DNA of 64,000 nucleotides from Sanderia malayensis (Eukaryota > Cnidaria > Scyphozoa > Semaeostomeae > Pelagiidae), in assembly GCA_013076295.1 (NCBI GenBank), contig RQOL01000876.1, forward strand, positions 4,278,001 to 4,342,000, written 5' to 3'. The notes below the pieces were generated by a model. It saw only the letters and a program-made list of their open reading frames with translations, made no database searches and was not told the DNA's origin. The translations under genes and the position numbers were made by a program. This document shows, one piece after another, positions 24,501 through 39,500 of this stretch (its first letter is position 1; the number at the start of each line of letters is the position of its first letter).

Positions 24501-27500
24501 TTTTCATTTGAAGGTGGTGGTTCCAAACAGGCAACTGTTAAAATTTCGAAGGGCAAAGGTAAATAGGTTATTATATATTTGGTAAACCTTATATATTATT
24601 GGCTGTGACAATATACATCCTCTTATATGTATCTGATTTCAAAACAGGGAAGGTAATTACTGGTTTCGCTGAGCAGGATGTTAAACATATAGCTGGAAAG
24701 ACACAGAAGTGGCAAGGAAGTCAGGGTGCTGGCCAAGGACAACAAGGTGGCCAAGGACAACAAGGTGGCCAGGGACAACAAGGTGGCCAAGGACAACAAG
24801 GTGGCCAAGGACAACAAGGTGGTCAAGGACAACAAGGTGGCCAAGGTGATGGAGAAGCTAAGCCAGAACAAAGCAGTGAACAATATTCGAAGAATGGAGA
24901 GGAGGCTCATAACATGTTCCGCAAAATTCACACTTCCAAAGAAATGAAGATGAATGCGGAAATGTCCAAAGAAGCAGAGAACTATGCCAAAGAGTTGGCA
25001 TCAACAGGAAGTTTCCAACATTCCAGCAGAGATGCCAGGAAAGGCGATGGTGAAAATCTTGCTATGAAATGCACAAGTAAAAAAGGAGATGAAATGACCG
25101 CAGAGGAGGCTACAAAAAATTGGTGAAGAGTTTTGACTATTATTTACTTTTGCGTTATTTACCATTCGCTGGTAAACCTTGTTAGGGGCTTACTTAGCTC
25201 TGCTCCTTTTTACAGGTATGAAGAGGTCTGTAAGCCAGGATATAATTTCGGATCTGCTTCATTCTCGGGTGGTACAGGTCACTTCACCCAAGTTGTTTGG
25301 GATGGAAGTCTTGAGCTTGGTATTGGAAGAGGAACAACAGAAGAGAATGGAATGTTTTGCACATATGTTGTTGGTAGATACAGACCTGCCGGTAATATGA
25401 TGGGTGATTTCGAGAAAAATGTTAAGAAAGGATCATTTGAAAATAGCATCTGTGACAAACTCGAAGAAATGATCGGAAAGATTTCGACAGGTAGCGAGTT
25501 TTTACTTAGTCATAAATAGCTTCGTCAAAATAATAGCTAACTTGCTTCTTTGTTCTGAATGTGTTTACCTTATTTGTTCGTGTTCCGTAATATTTAGGTG
25601 ATGGTTCAAAAAAGCAACAACACAAAGTCAAGTTCTCCTCAGACCAAGGTAAAATTCTTTCGTTGATATTTCAGAGATGTGCTGTATTATAAACATATAA
25701 TTTCCATATGCAACATCTTTCAGTGTTATTTAAATCTTTTTTTATTAAATGTTGCTTCTTTCCAGGTAAGGTTGTTACTGGATTTGCAGAAGGAATTCCA
25801 TCATCTGGTTATAAGGCAGCAAACTCGCTGCAGAAGGGAAGGAAAGCTTGGCAAGGCGATAATGGCCAAGGTCAGGGTGGTGGAGGAGACCAAGGAACAC
25901 AAAGCAGCGAAGAATATTCCAAGAATGGGGAAGAAGCTCATAATGTATTCAGGAAGATTCATACTGCCAAAGATATGAAGATAAATGAAGAAATGTCAAA
26001 AGCAGCTGAGGAATATGCAAAGAAATTAGCTTCATCTGGAAGTTTCCAACATTCAAGCAGAGATGAAAGGAAAGGTGATGGCGAGAACCTTGCTATGAAA
26101 TGCACAAGTGAAAAGGGAGTTGAAATGACAGCCGAAGAAGCAACCAAAAATTGGTAATCTTTTGTTTTTTTTATCTGGAAGTTTATAATAGACTCTTCAC
26201 ATTATTTAAAAGAGCAAACATACACATAACGCATTTTTTTAGGTATGGTGAAGTTTGCGAACCTGGTTACAATTTCGGCAGCGGTTCATTCTCCGGTGGA
26301 ACAGGTCATTTCACTCAAGTTGTTTGGGACAAAAGTGTTGAGCTTGGAATTGGAAGAGGAACAACAGAACAGAATGGAATGTTTTGCACATATGTTGTTG
26401 GTAGATATAGACCTGCTGGAAATATGATGGGTGATTTCCAGAAAGAAGTCAAGAAAGGGTCATTTGAAAATGGCATTTGTGACAAACTTGATGAAATGAT
26501 GGACAAAGTTGGCTCAGGTTAATGTTTCATTTATTTGATCCCATTGTTTCGATGTTGCATTATGTTCTGATATTATACAATTTTTATATATTGTTTTCTG
26601 CATTCTAAGTTTTTTTACCTTTGTTTAAAGGTGGTGGTTCTAAGCAAGTAGCGGTGAAATTATCAAAGGACCATGGTAAGACCAGTACTTTGAATTGTTC
26701 TTTTACTTTGCCATTAAAAAACCACTGCCATTTATGTATGCATAATTTGAAAAAAAGGAAAAGTGATTACTGGTTTCGCTGAGGAAGCTGGCAAAACGAA
26801 AAAGTGGCAAGGAGGTCAGGGTGGTGGCCAAGGTGACGGAGAAGGTAAGCCAGAACAAAGCAGTGAAGACTACTCGAAGAATGGGGAGAAGGCTCATAAT
26901 GTATTCCGGAAGATACATACTGCCAAAGATATGAAGATAAATGAAGAAATGTCAAAAGCAGCTGAGGAATATGCAAAGAAATTAGCTTCATCTGGAAGTT
27001 TCCAACATTCAAGCAGAGATGAAAGGAAAGGTGATGGCGAGAACCTTGCTATGAAATGCACAAGTGAAAAGGGAGTTGAAATGACAGCCGAAGAAGCAAC
27101 AAAGAATTGGTAAGCTTTTCTTTTCAGAAACAGATATTGGAAATAGACTCTTAACACAATCGTAAAGAATATGCATCAACGTAGCTTTTATTTTTAGGTA
27201 TGGTGAAGTTTGCAAACCTGGTTATAATTTCGGCAGTGGTTCATTCTCTGGTGGAACAGGTCATTTCACTCAAGTTGTTTGGGACAAAAGTGTTGAGCTT
27301 GGAATTGGAAGAGGAACAACAGAAGAGAATGGAATGTTTTGCACATATGTTGTCGGTAGATACAGGCCTGCTGGAAATATGATGGGTGATTTCCAGAAAG
27401 AAGTCAAGAAAGGGTCATTTGAAAATGGCATTTGTGACAAACTTGATGAAATGATGGATAAAATTTCATCTGGTAAGAAATTTATTTGTATAAATAGCTT

Positions 27501-30500
27501 TATTAAGCTAATAGCATTTTGGCTCTTTTCGTGTAAATATATTTAACTTTATCACTTTTAAACGCTCTATATATATATTCCAGGCGATGGTTCGAGAAAG
27601 CAACAAAAGAAGATAAAGTTCTCTTCAGACCAAGGTGAAAAATTTGTTCTTAGATTGTAGAGTTTTGCTGTATTGTGGCCATAGCACTTTCATCTGCAAC
27701 ATCTTTCGGTGATATCCAACATTTTTCTGTTATTAAATGTTGCTTTTTATTAGGTAAAGTTATTACTGGGTTTGCAGAAGGAATTCCATCGTCTGGTTAT
27801 AAGGCAGCAAACTCGCTGCAGAAGGGAAGGAAAGCTTGGCAAGGCGATAATGGCCAAGGTCAGGGTGGTGGAGGAGATCAAGGAACCCAAAGCAGTGAAG
27901 AATATTCCAAGAATGGGGAAGAAGCTCATAACATATTCCGGAAGATACATACTGCCAAAGATATGAAGGTCAACGAAGAAATGTCAAAAGCAGCTGAGGA
28001 ATATGCAAAGAAATTGGCTTCATCTGGAAGTTTCCAACATTCAAGCAGAGATGAAAGGAAAGGTGATGGCGAGAACCTTGCTATGAAATGCACAAGTGAA
28101 AAGGGAGTTGAAATGACAGCCGAAGAAGCAACCAAAAATTGGTAATCTTTTGTTTTTTTTATCTGGAAGTTTATAATAGACTCTTCACATTACTTAAACG
28201 AGCAAACATACACATAACGCATTTTTTTAGGTATGGTGAAGTTTGCGAACCTGGTTACAATTTCGGCAGCGGTTCATTTTCCGGTGGAACAGGTCATTTC
28301 ACTCAAGTTGTTTGGGACAAAAGTGTTGAGCTTGGAATTGGAAGAGGAACAACAGAACAGAATGGAATGTTTTGCACATATGTTGTTGGTAGATATAGAC
28401 CTGCTGGAAATATGATGGGTGATTTCCAGAAAGAAGTCAAGAAAGGGTCATTTGAAAATGGCATTTGTGACAAACTTGATGAAATGATGGACAAAGTTGG
28501 CTCAGGTTAATGTTTCATTTATTTGATCCCATTGTTTCGATGTTGCATTATGTTCTGATATTATACAATTTTTATATATTGTTTTCTGCATTCTAAGTTT
28601 GTTTACCTTTGTTTAAAGGTGGTGGTTCTAAGCAAGTAGCGGTGAAATTATCAAAGGACCATGGTAAGACCAGTACTTTGAATTGTTCTTTTACTTTGCC
28701 ATTAAAAAACCACTGCCATTTATGTATGCATAATTTGAAAAACAGGAAAAGTGATTACTGGTTTCGCTGAGGAAGCTGGCAAAACGAAAAAGTGGCAAGG
28801 AGGTCAGGGTGGTGGCCAAGGTGACGGAGAAGGTAAGCCAGAACAAAGCAGTGGAGACTACTCGAAGAATGGGGAGAAGGCTCATAATGTATTCCGGAAG
28901 ATACATACTGCCAAAGATATGAAGATAAATGAAGAAATGTCAAAAGCAGCTGAGGAATATGCAAAGAAATTAGCTTCATCTGGAAGTTTCCAACATTCAA
29001 GCAGAGATGAAAGGAAAGGTGATGGCGAAAATCTTGCCATGAAATGCACAAGTGAAAAGGGAGTTGAAATGACAGCCGAAGAAGCAACAAAGAATTGGTA
29101 AGCTTTTCTTTTCAGAAACAGATATTGGAAATAGACTCTTAACATAATCGTAAAGAATATGCATCAACTTAGCTTTTATTTTTAGGTATGGTGAAGTTTG
29201 CAAACCTGGTTATAATTTCGGCAGTGGTTCATTCTCTGGTGGAACAGGTCATTTCACTCAAGTTGTTTGGGACAAAAGTGTTGAGCTTGGAATTGGAAGA
29301 GGAACAACAGAAGAGAATGGAATGTTTTGCACATATGTTGTTGGTAGATACAGGCCTGCTGGAAATATGATGGGTGATTTCCAGAAAGAAGTCAAGAAAG
29401 GGTCATTTGAAAATGGCATTTGTGACAAACTTGATGAAATGATGGATAAAATTTCATCTGGTAAGAAATTTATTTGTATAAATAGCTTTATTAAGCTAAT
29501 AGCATTTTGGCTCTTTTCGTGTAAATATATTTAACTTTATCACTTTTAAACGCTCTATATATATATTCCAGGCGATGGTTCGAGAAAGCAACAAAAGAAG
29601 ATAAAGTTCTCTTCAGACCAAGGTGAAAATTTTGTTCTTAGATTGTAGAGTTTTGCTGTATTGTGGCCATAGCACTTTCATCTGCAACATCTTTCGGTGA
29701 TATCCAACATTTTTCTGTTATTAAATGTTGCTTTTTATTAGGTAAAGTTATTACTGGGTTTGCAGAAGGAATTCCATCGTCTGGTTATAAGGCAGCAAAC
29801 TCGCTGCAGAAGGGAAGGAAAGCTTGGCAAGGCGATAATGGCCAAGGTCAGGGTGGTGGAGGAGATCAAGGAACACAAAGCAGTGAAGAATATTCCAAGA
29901 ATGGGGAAGAAGCTCATAACATATTCCGGAAGATACATACTGCCAAAGATATGAAGATAAATGAAGAAATGTCAAAAGCAGCTGAGGAATATGCAAAGAA
30001 ATTGGCTTCATCTGGAAGTTTCCAACATTCAAGCAGAGACGAAAGGAAAGGTGATGGCGAGAATCTTGCTATGAAATGCACAAGTGAAAAGGGAGTTGAA
30101 ATGACAGCCGAAGAAGCAACCAAAAATTGGTAAGCTCCTACTCTTTTGATCTGGAAGTTGATAATAGACGTTTTACATTACTTTAAAAAGCAAACGTACA
30201 TACTCTTAGGTGCCTGATTGCCGTCCCCCCGCTAATTAATTTTTGAATATTTTTCCAACCCTCCCGCTTTTTTTAGGACCCGCCTGCTTATTAAATTTTT
30301 CAACATCGCATAAGTGACGCGTATTGAAAATTCATATCAGAGTATTCAAAATCACAAAATAAATAGATACCAGTCTTGCATAGACAAAATAAGATAAAAA
30401 TTGAGTCTGGGAAGGAGAACAACTTGAAATAAATTTTTCACAAAAAGACGATCATTCCCTTGGCCTTTTCTTCCGGCTTTCGCTTCCATCAAAGCCTAAG

Positions 30501-33500
30501 TAATAAAGTTGTTTGTTGTCAATTTGGCAAAAAACGAGATAAAATGAAATAGAATTACTTACTTTTCAATCAAAAATGTAATTTAGACCCCCCGCTAATT
30601 GGGACCCCCCAGCAATTAATTTTCAACAAAAAGTCCAACCCCCTCTCCCCGCTAATTGGGACCCCCCGCCAATTAGGCACCTAAGAGTATAATTTATGTT
30701 TTCAGGTATGGCGAGGTTTGTGAACCTGGTTACAATTTCGAAAGTGGTTCATTCTCTGGTGGGACAGGTCATTTCACTCAAGTTGTTTGGGACAAAAGTG
30801 TTGAGCTTGGAATTGGAAGAGGAACAACAGAACAGAATGGAATGTTTTGCACATATGTTGTTGGTAGATACAGGCCTGCTGGAAATATGATGGGTGATTT
30901 CCCGAAAGAAGTCATGAAAGGATCATTCTCTGACAGCGTTTGCGATAAACTTGATGAAATGATGGACAAAGTTGGATCAGGTGGATGTTTCATTTTCGTT
31001 GCTTTCTGGTTCTACCGTTGCATTATTTTCTCATGCTGTACAATTTGTCAATTTCAGTTCCTGCTTCTAACCTGTGTTTCTTTTCGTGTCAAGGTGTTGG
31101 TTCTAAGCAAGTATCCGTGAAATTGTCAAAGGATCACGGTGAGACCATTACTTTGCATTTTTGCTTTACTCTGACTTTTTCTTGAAGTAAGGCAAAAATT
31201 AAGGCATTAATAAAGTCATCTTTTTACGTGTGTGCAATTTGAAACACAGGAAAAGTGATTACTGGTTTTGCTGAGGAAGCTGGCAAAACGAAAAAGTGGC
31301 AAGGAGATCAGGGTGGTGGCCAAGGTGATGGGGAAGGTAACCCAGAACAAAGCAGTGAAGACTACTCGAAGAATGGGGAGAAAGCTCATAATGTATTTCG
31401 AAAGATTCATACTGCCAAAGATATGAAGATAAATGAAGAAATGTCAAAAGCAGCTGAGGAATATGCAAAGAAATTAGCTTCATCTGGAAGTTTCCAACAT
31501 TCAAGCAGAGATGAAAGGAAAGGTGATGGCGAAAATCTTGCCATGAAATGCACAAGTGAAAAGGGAGTTGAAATGACAGCCGAAGAAGCAACGAAAAATT
31601 GGTAAGGTCTTACTCTTTTGATCTTGAAACTTATAATAGACGTTTTACATTACTTTAAAAAGCAAACGTACATATAATTTATGTTTTTAGGTATGGCGAA
31701 GTTTGTGAACCTGGTTACAATTTCGACAGTGGTTCATTCTCTGGTGGAACAGGTCATTTCACTCAAGTTGTTTGGGACAAAAGTGTTGAGCTTGGAATTG
31801 GAAGAGGAACAACAGAAGAGAATGGAATGTTTTGCACATATGTTGTTGGTAGATACAGGCCTGCTGGAAATATGATGGGTGATTTCCAGAAAGAAGTCAA
31901 GAAAGGGTCATTTGAAAATGGCATTTGTGACAAACTTGATGAAATGATGGATAAAATTTCATCGGGTAAGAAATTTGTTTTTTATAAATATCTTTATTAA
32001 GCTAATAGCTATTTGGCTCATTTCGTTTAAATATATTTAACTTTGTCACTTTTAAACGCTCTATGTATGTATTCCAGGTGATGGTTCGAGAAAACAACAA
32101 AACAAGATGAAGTTCTCTTCAGACCAAGGTAAAAAAATTGTTGTTAGATTGTAGAGCTTTGCTGAATTGTGGCCGTATGACTTCCGTTTACAACAATTTT
32201 CGGTTACATCCAAAGTTTTCGTGTCATTAAGTGTTGCTTCTTATTAGGTAAAGTTATTACTGGGTTTGCAGAAGGAATTCCATCGTCTGGTTATAAGGCA
32301 GCAAACTCGCTGCAGAAGGGAAGGAAAGCTTGGCAAGGCGATAATGGCCAAGGTCAGGGTGGTGGAGGAGATCAAGGAACCCAAAGCAGTGAAGAATATT
32401 CCAAGAATGGGGAAGAAGCTCATAACATATTCCGGAAGATACATACTGCCAAAGATATGAAGGTCAACGAAGAAATGTCAAAAGCAGCTGAGGAATATGC
32501 AAAGAAATTAGCTTCATCTGGAAGTTTCCAACATTCAAGCAGAGATGAAAGGAAAGGTGATGGCGAGAACCTTGCTATGAAATGCACAAGTGAAAAGGGA
32601 GTTGAAATGACAGCCGAAGAAGCAACCAAAAATTGGTAAGCATTTGTTTTTCCGAAACAGAAATTGATTTTTTTCAAGATTATTGTAAATAGGATGCATT
32701 CAAGTAGCTTTTATTTTCAGGTACGGTGAAGTTTGTGAACCTGGTTACAATTTCGGCAGTGGTTCATTCTCTGGTGGTACAGGTCATTTCACTCAAGTTG
32801 TTTGGGACAAAAGTGTTGAGCTTGGAATTGGAAGAGGAACAACAGAAGAAAATGGAATGTTTTGCACATATGTTGTTGGTAGATATAGGCCTGCTGGCAA
32901 TATGATGGGTGATTTCGAGAAAGAAGTCAAGAAAGGGTCATTTGAAAATGGCATTTGTGACAAACTCGATGAAATGATGGACAAAGTTGGATCAGGTGGA
33001 TGCTTCATTTTTGTGGCTTTCTTCTTTCACCGTTGCATTATTTTCTTATGCTCTACAATTTGTCTATTTCAATTGCTGCTTCTAAGCTGTGTTTCTTTTT
33101 GTGTCAAGCTGGTGGCTCAAAGCAAGTAGCGGTGAAATTGTCAAAGGATCACGGTGAGACCATTACTTTGCATTTTTGGCTTACTTTGACTTTTTATTAT
33201 AGTAAGGCAAAAATTAAGGCATTAATAAATCCGTCTTTTTACGTGTGTGCAATTTGAAACACAGGAAAAGTGATTACTGGTTTTGCTGAGGAAGCTGGCA
33301 AAACGAAAAAGTGGCAAGGAGATCAGGGTGGTGGACAAGGTGATGGGGAAGGTAAGCCAGAACAAAGCAGTGAAGACTACTCGAAGAATGGGGAGAAAGC
33401 TCATAATGTATTTCGAAAGATTCATACTGCCAAAGATATGAAGATAAATGAAGAAATGTCAAAAGCAGCGGAGGAATATGCAAAGAAATTAGCTTCATCT

Positions 33501-36500
33501 GGAAGTTTCCAACATTCAAGCAGAGACGAAAGGAAAGGTGATGGCGAGAATCTTGCTATGAAATGCACAAGTGAAAAGGGAGTTGAAATGACAGCCGAAG
33601 AAGCAACAAAGAATTGGTAAGCTTTTCTTTTTAGAAACAGATATTGGAAATAGACTCTTAACATAATCGTAAAGAATATGCATCAACGTAGCTTTTATTT
33701 TTAGGTATGGTGAAGTTTGCAAACCTGGTTACAATTTCGACAGTGGTTCATTCTCTGGTGGTACAGGCCATTTCACCCAAGTTGTTTGGGACAAAAGTGT
33801 TGAGCTTGGAATTGGAAGAGGAACAACAGAAGAAAATGGAATGTTTTGCACATATGTTGTTGGTAGATATAGGCCTGCTGGCAATATGATGGGTGATTTC
33901 GAGAAAGAAGTCAAGAAAGGGTCATTTGAAAATAGCATTTGTGACAAACTCGATGAAATGATGGATAAGATTTCATCTGGTAGCAAGTTTTTTTTCATGA
34001 TCTTATTTATTGACATAATGGTTTCCTCGCTGCTTTGATCTAAAGACATATAATGTAATTACTTTTTCCATTCTTTATATTTCAGGTGATGGTTCCAAGA
34101 AGCAACAAAACAAAATACGGTTCTCTTCAGACCAAGGTAAAATCTTTAGTTGAGATTTCAAAAATTTGCGTGTATTGTTGTCATTTAACTTCCACAAAGA
34201 AGATTTTTCGGTGATTTTTTCACTTAAAGTTGTTTTCTACCAGGTAAAGTTATTACAGGGTTTGCTGAAGGAATTCCATCGTCTGGTTATAAGGCAGCAA
34301 ACTCGCTGCAGAAGGGAAGGAAAGCTTGGCAAGGCGATAATGGCCAAGGTCAGGGTGGTGGAGGAGATCAAGGAACACAAAGCGGTGAAGAATATTCCAA
34401 GAACGGAGAAGAAGCTCATAACATATTCCGGAAGATACATACTGCCAAAGATATGAAGATAAATGAAGAAATGTCAAAAGCAGCTGAGGAATATGCAAAG
34501 AAATTAGCTTCATCTGGAAGTTTCCAACATTCAAGCAGAGATGAAAGGAAAGGTGATGGCGAGAATCTTGCTATGAAATGCACAAGTGAAAAGGGAGTTG
34601 AAATGACAGCCGAAGAAGCAACCAAAAATTGGTAAACTTTTGCTTTTTTGATCTGGAAGTTTATAATAGACTCTTCACATTACTTAAAAGAGCAAACATA
34701 CACATAACGCATTTTTTTTAGGTATGGCGAAGTTTGCGAACCTGGTTACAATTTCGACAGTGGTTCATTCTCTGGGGGGACAGGTCATTTCACTCAAGTT
34801 GTTTGGGACAAAAGTGTTGAGCTTGGAATTGGAAGAGGAACAACAGAACAGAACGGAATGTTTTGCACATATGTTGTTGGTAGATACAGGCCTGCTGGCA
34901 ATATGATGGGTGACTTTAAGAAACAAGTCAAGAAAGGGTCATTCTCTGATAGTGTCTGTGATAAACTTGATGAAATGATGGACAAAGTTGGTTCAGGTGG
35001 ATGTTTCATTCATTTGATCTGGTTGTTTCTTTGCTATACGATGTCTATATTCTTTTCTGTATTCTAAGCTGTTTTATTTTTGTTTCAAGGTGGTGGCTCT
35101 AAGCAAGTATCAGTGAAACTATCAAAGGACCACGGTAAGACCATTACTTTGCATTAATGCTTTACTGCGGAATTAAAAAACCACTGTCGCTTACGTATGG
35201 GTAATTTGAAAAACAGGCAAAGTTGTTACTGGTTTTGCTGAAAAAACTGGCAAAATGATTGCGGGAAATACAAATATGTGGCAAGGAGGTCAGCCTGGAG
35301 GCCAAGGACAACAAGGTGACCAAGGACAACAAGGTGACCAAGGACAACAAGGTGGCCAAGGACAACAAGGTGGCCAGGGACAACAAGGTGGCCAGGGACA
35401 ACAAGGTGGCCAAGGTGATGGAGAAGCTAAGCCAGAACAAAGCAGTGAACAATATTCGAAGAATGGAGAGGAAGCTCATAACATGTTTCGCAAGATTCAC
35501 ACTGCCAAAGATATGAAGATAAATGAAGAAATGTCAAAAGCAGCTGAGGAATATGCAAAGAAATTAGCTTCATCTGGAAGTTTCCAACATTCAAGCAGAG
35601 ATGAAAGGAAAGGTGATGGTGAGAACCTTGCTATGAAATGCACAAGTAAGAAAGGAGATGAAATGACCGCAGAGGAGGCTACAAAGAATTGGTGAAGAGT
35701 TTTGACTATTATTTTCTTTTGTGTTCTTTACCATTTGCTGATAGACTTTGTTAGGGACTTACATAGCTCTGCTCCTTTTTACAGGTATGAAGAGGTATGT
35801 AAGCCAGGATATAATTTCGGATCTGGGTCATTCTCGGGTGGTACAGGTCACTTCACCCAAGTTGTTTGGGATGGAAGTGTTGAGCTTGGAATTGGAAGAG
35901 GAACAGCTGAAGAAAATGGAATGTTTTGCACATATGTTGTTGGTAGATACAGGCCTGCTGGAAATATGATGGGCGATTTCCAGAAAGAAGTCAAGAAAGG
36001 GTCATTTGAAAATAGTATTTGTGATAGACTTGAAGAAATGATTGGCAAAATTGGATCAGGTTAGCTTGTGTGTTTTTGCCATTCTGCCTTGTGGTGGTGT
36101 ATTTGTTACTTATCCTGTGACAGATTGTATTGTGCATGCTATATGCCTCTGTTGCTTTCTGTTCACAGGTAAAGGGAAGGCTTCTGCTATGGTAGACAAT
36201 AATTCTGTGTTAACTGAAGAGGATTTTAAGAAAGACAAAGGTAGTCTGTCTGTGTATTTGTTGGCTTTTTCTTGACGCGTTATCACGTTGTTGTATTATT
36301 GTAAAGGCTAACCTTTTATTAAATATGGTTTTATTATTTTATTTATTCTTTCTTATTGTCATTTACTTACCACTTATTATTATTTGTTTTATGATTGGTG
36401 AACGTTATTATCTTATAGGGAAGGTAATTACTGGCTTTGCAGAGTCGGGTTCTTCTGGTGACTCGAACTCACAAGGTTCCGACTCAAAGGGAGGCTCGAG

Positions 36501-39500
36501 CCCTGATTCTGGAAGTGATTTTGCAAGGAATGGCTTGGAGGCGCATAATATGTTCAGAAAGATACACGAAGCAGATGCTATGAAACTCGATGAGGAAATG
36601 ACGAAAGGAGCCGAGGATTATGCAAAGAAGCTTGCCGAAGCAGGTAGTTTGAAGCACGCAAAAACGGAGTACGGTGAGAATCTTGCCATGAAATGCTCAA
36701 GCCAAGATGGCGATGAAATGACTGCAGCGGAAGCCACTAAGAATTGGTAAGTACTTCATTTGTATGCTTCCAATCTTCATTTGTCTTTTTGTGATGCAGG
36801 CCAAGGTTGTTTGGCCTGAAAAATGAAACCAAGTGGTAAAAGAAAATCGGGAATCTGTAGTGTTTATCGTTCAAAAGCTCTGTGCTTGAAAACTTGCATG
36901 TAAGCTGTTTTATACAGGCTGTAACAAGGTCTTGTGGGACAGGTTCATATTGTCACTGTAGACTGTTTTGTACAAACACACTTTGTCATTTTGCTTTTTC
37001 TGTATTATCACGCAGGTATGCAGAAGTGTGTAAGCCTGGCTATGATTTTAACGGAGAAGGCGGTGGAGGTACTGGTCATTTCACCCAGGTAGTTTGGAAA
37101 GGCAGTGATACTCTTGGCATTGGCAAGGCTACAGCCAGCAAAGATGGCATGTTTTGTACCTACGTTGTTGGTAGATACAAAGATCGGGGCAATTTTGTTG
37201 GAAAGTACAAGGAAAATGTTGCAAAGGGAAGCTTTGACAAAGAGAGTTGTGGCAAACTGGATGAAATGATTGCAAAGATTGGATCCGGTGGGTAGAATTA
37301 TGTTTCTGTTGCTATGTTTGAAGACGGAAAATTAACTATTTATGACATTTTATGATTTCAGGGAACATTACTTACATTAGAACAATATATAAAAATATTA
37401 ATACTTTAGATTCAAATTGAGTCTTATTAAATAATGGACAAGTAGCATGTGTGAGCTTTACAGTCTATGTTCCTCCCACGCACACGCATCCAAATGTTTT
37501 AAATCATAATACAATTTAATTAATGATAATAACTCCTTGTATGAAGGATACTTTCAATGACTGAAGTTTGTAATTTTCGTACAACAAAATGCAATATAGA
37601 TATATGTTTAGATATGAATTTTGGATAACTCAAACCAAATCCTGGTTCAGAAGTTTAACTCAGGAGTTGTTTCTTGAAATGCGCTGATCTTAAAACAATG
37701 CTGTAGGCTTCGAGATAGCTGCTTTGGCATTCAAAGTGAAGTAGCACAGAATAGTAGCATAGTAGTACAACGTGCAACGTTATGCCATTATGCCTTTAAA
37801 CGATTGTTTTTAATTAACAGGCCCTGACTTTTAACTTTGATAGAATCTCAGCTTTGTTTCTTGGATGGAGATAAATGTGTTGAGAGCTTTCTATCTCGTA
37901 GGTGAATCTGCAAAGGCTGGGCATTCCAGGGCAGAGAGTAACACTGCTACCAGATTACAAGGCAAATGGCGACGAATACAAAATCAATACGGCTATTGGG
38001 GACTTGGACAGAGTTACAGTAAAGAACAGGAGCTGGGCTTTCAAAGTACAGGTCAAAATGTCAAAGGTCAAGGACAAAAGAGTGCAGGTGCAGAGCAAAA
38101 TCCTGTGGTCCAAGGTAGTACAAGACATAGAGGTCACGGAAAATCCGGCCATGGTAGAGCAGGCCATAAAAGTGGAGGTCACGGAAAATCAGGTCAAGGA
38201 AGTACCGACCAGGGGAGTACAAGCCAAGCGAGCGTAGGTCCAGATGATTTAATATCACCAGGCTTAGGTATTGGTAATGAAAAGTTGGAAAAAGCGGGTC
38301 AAGAGATTGCAGGCCAGGGGAATAGAGGACAAAATTCCGCAGGTGGAGGTAATTCAGGACAAGAAGGCGCAGGCCAGGGAGGTGCAGGCCAGGGGAGTAC
38401 AGGACAAAATGCCGCTGGTCAAGGTAATGATGACCAGGGTAGTGCAGGCCAAGGAAGTGCAGGCCAGGGGGGTGCAGGACAAAATGCTGCAGGCCAAGAA
38501 GGTGCAGGTCAAGGAAATCCAGGCAAGGGTGGTGCAGGCCAAGGAAGTGCAAACCAGGGAGGTGCAGGACAGAATGCTGCAGGCCCAGAAGGTGTAGGTC
38601 AAGGAGCTACAGGCCAAGATGGTGCAGGCCAGGGTGGTGCAGGCCAAGGGGGTGAAGGTGAAGGAAATAGAGGCCAAGATGGTGCAGGCCAGGGGAGTAC
38701 AGGACAAAATGCCGCTGGTCAAGGTAATGATGACCAAGGAAGTGCAGGCCAGGGGAGTGCAGGACAGAATGCTGCAGGCCCAGAAGGCGCAGGTCAAGGA
38801 AATACAGGCCAAAGTGGTGCAGGCCAGGGAGGAGCAGGACAGAATGCTGCAGGCCAAGAAGGTGAAGGTCAAGGAAATACAGGCCAAGGTGGTGCAGGCC
38901 AAGGAAGTGCAGGCCAGGGAGGTGCAGGACAAAATGCCGCAGGCCAAGAAAATCTAGGCCAGGGCGGTGCAGGCAAAGGAAGTGCAGACCAGGGGAGTGC
39001 AGGACAGAATGCTGCAGGCCAAGAAGGTCAAGGTCAAGGAAATACAGGCCAAGGTGGTGCAGACCAGGGGAGTGCAGGACAGAATGCTGCAGGCCAAGAA
39101 GGTGATGGTAAAGGAAATACAGGCCAAGGTGGTGCAGGCCAAGGAAGTGCAGGACAGGGAGGTGCAGGACAAAATGCTGCAGGCCAAGAAGGTGAAGGTC
39201 AAGGAAATACAGGCCAAGGTGGTGCAGGCCAAGGAAGTGCAGGCCAGGGAGGTGCAGGACAAAATGCTGCAGGCCAAGAAGGTGAAGGTCAAGGAAATAC
39301 AGGCCAAGGTGGTGCAGGCCAAGGAAGTGCAGACCAGGGGAGTGCAGGACAGAATGCTGCCGGCCCAGAAGGTGCAGGTCAAGGAGCTACAGGCCAGAGT
39401 GGTGCAGGCCAAAGTGGTGCAGGCCAGGGCGGTGCAGGCAAAGGAAATGCAGACCAGGGGAGTGCAGGACAGAATGCTGCAGGCCAAGAAGGTGAAAGTC

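Larger units (their letters stand above)
25766..35216 (+). repeat. Higher-order tandem array of a ~2.0-kb two-CAP unit
   Basis: Unit order: A exon 388, B 275, linker 45, A 352, B 275, linker 51 nt. Starts at 25766, 27754, 29742, 32248 and 34244 (last copy partial). The first two spacings are exactly 1,988 bp. The third is 2,506 bp because of a 485-bp insertion, and the fourth is 1,996 bp. Introns are nearly as similar as exons, so the duplications are recent or homogenised. Confidence 0.93.
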
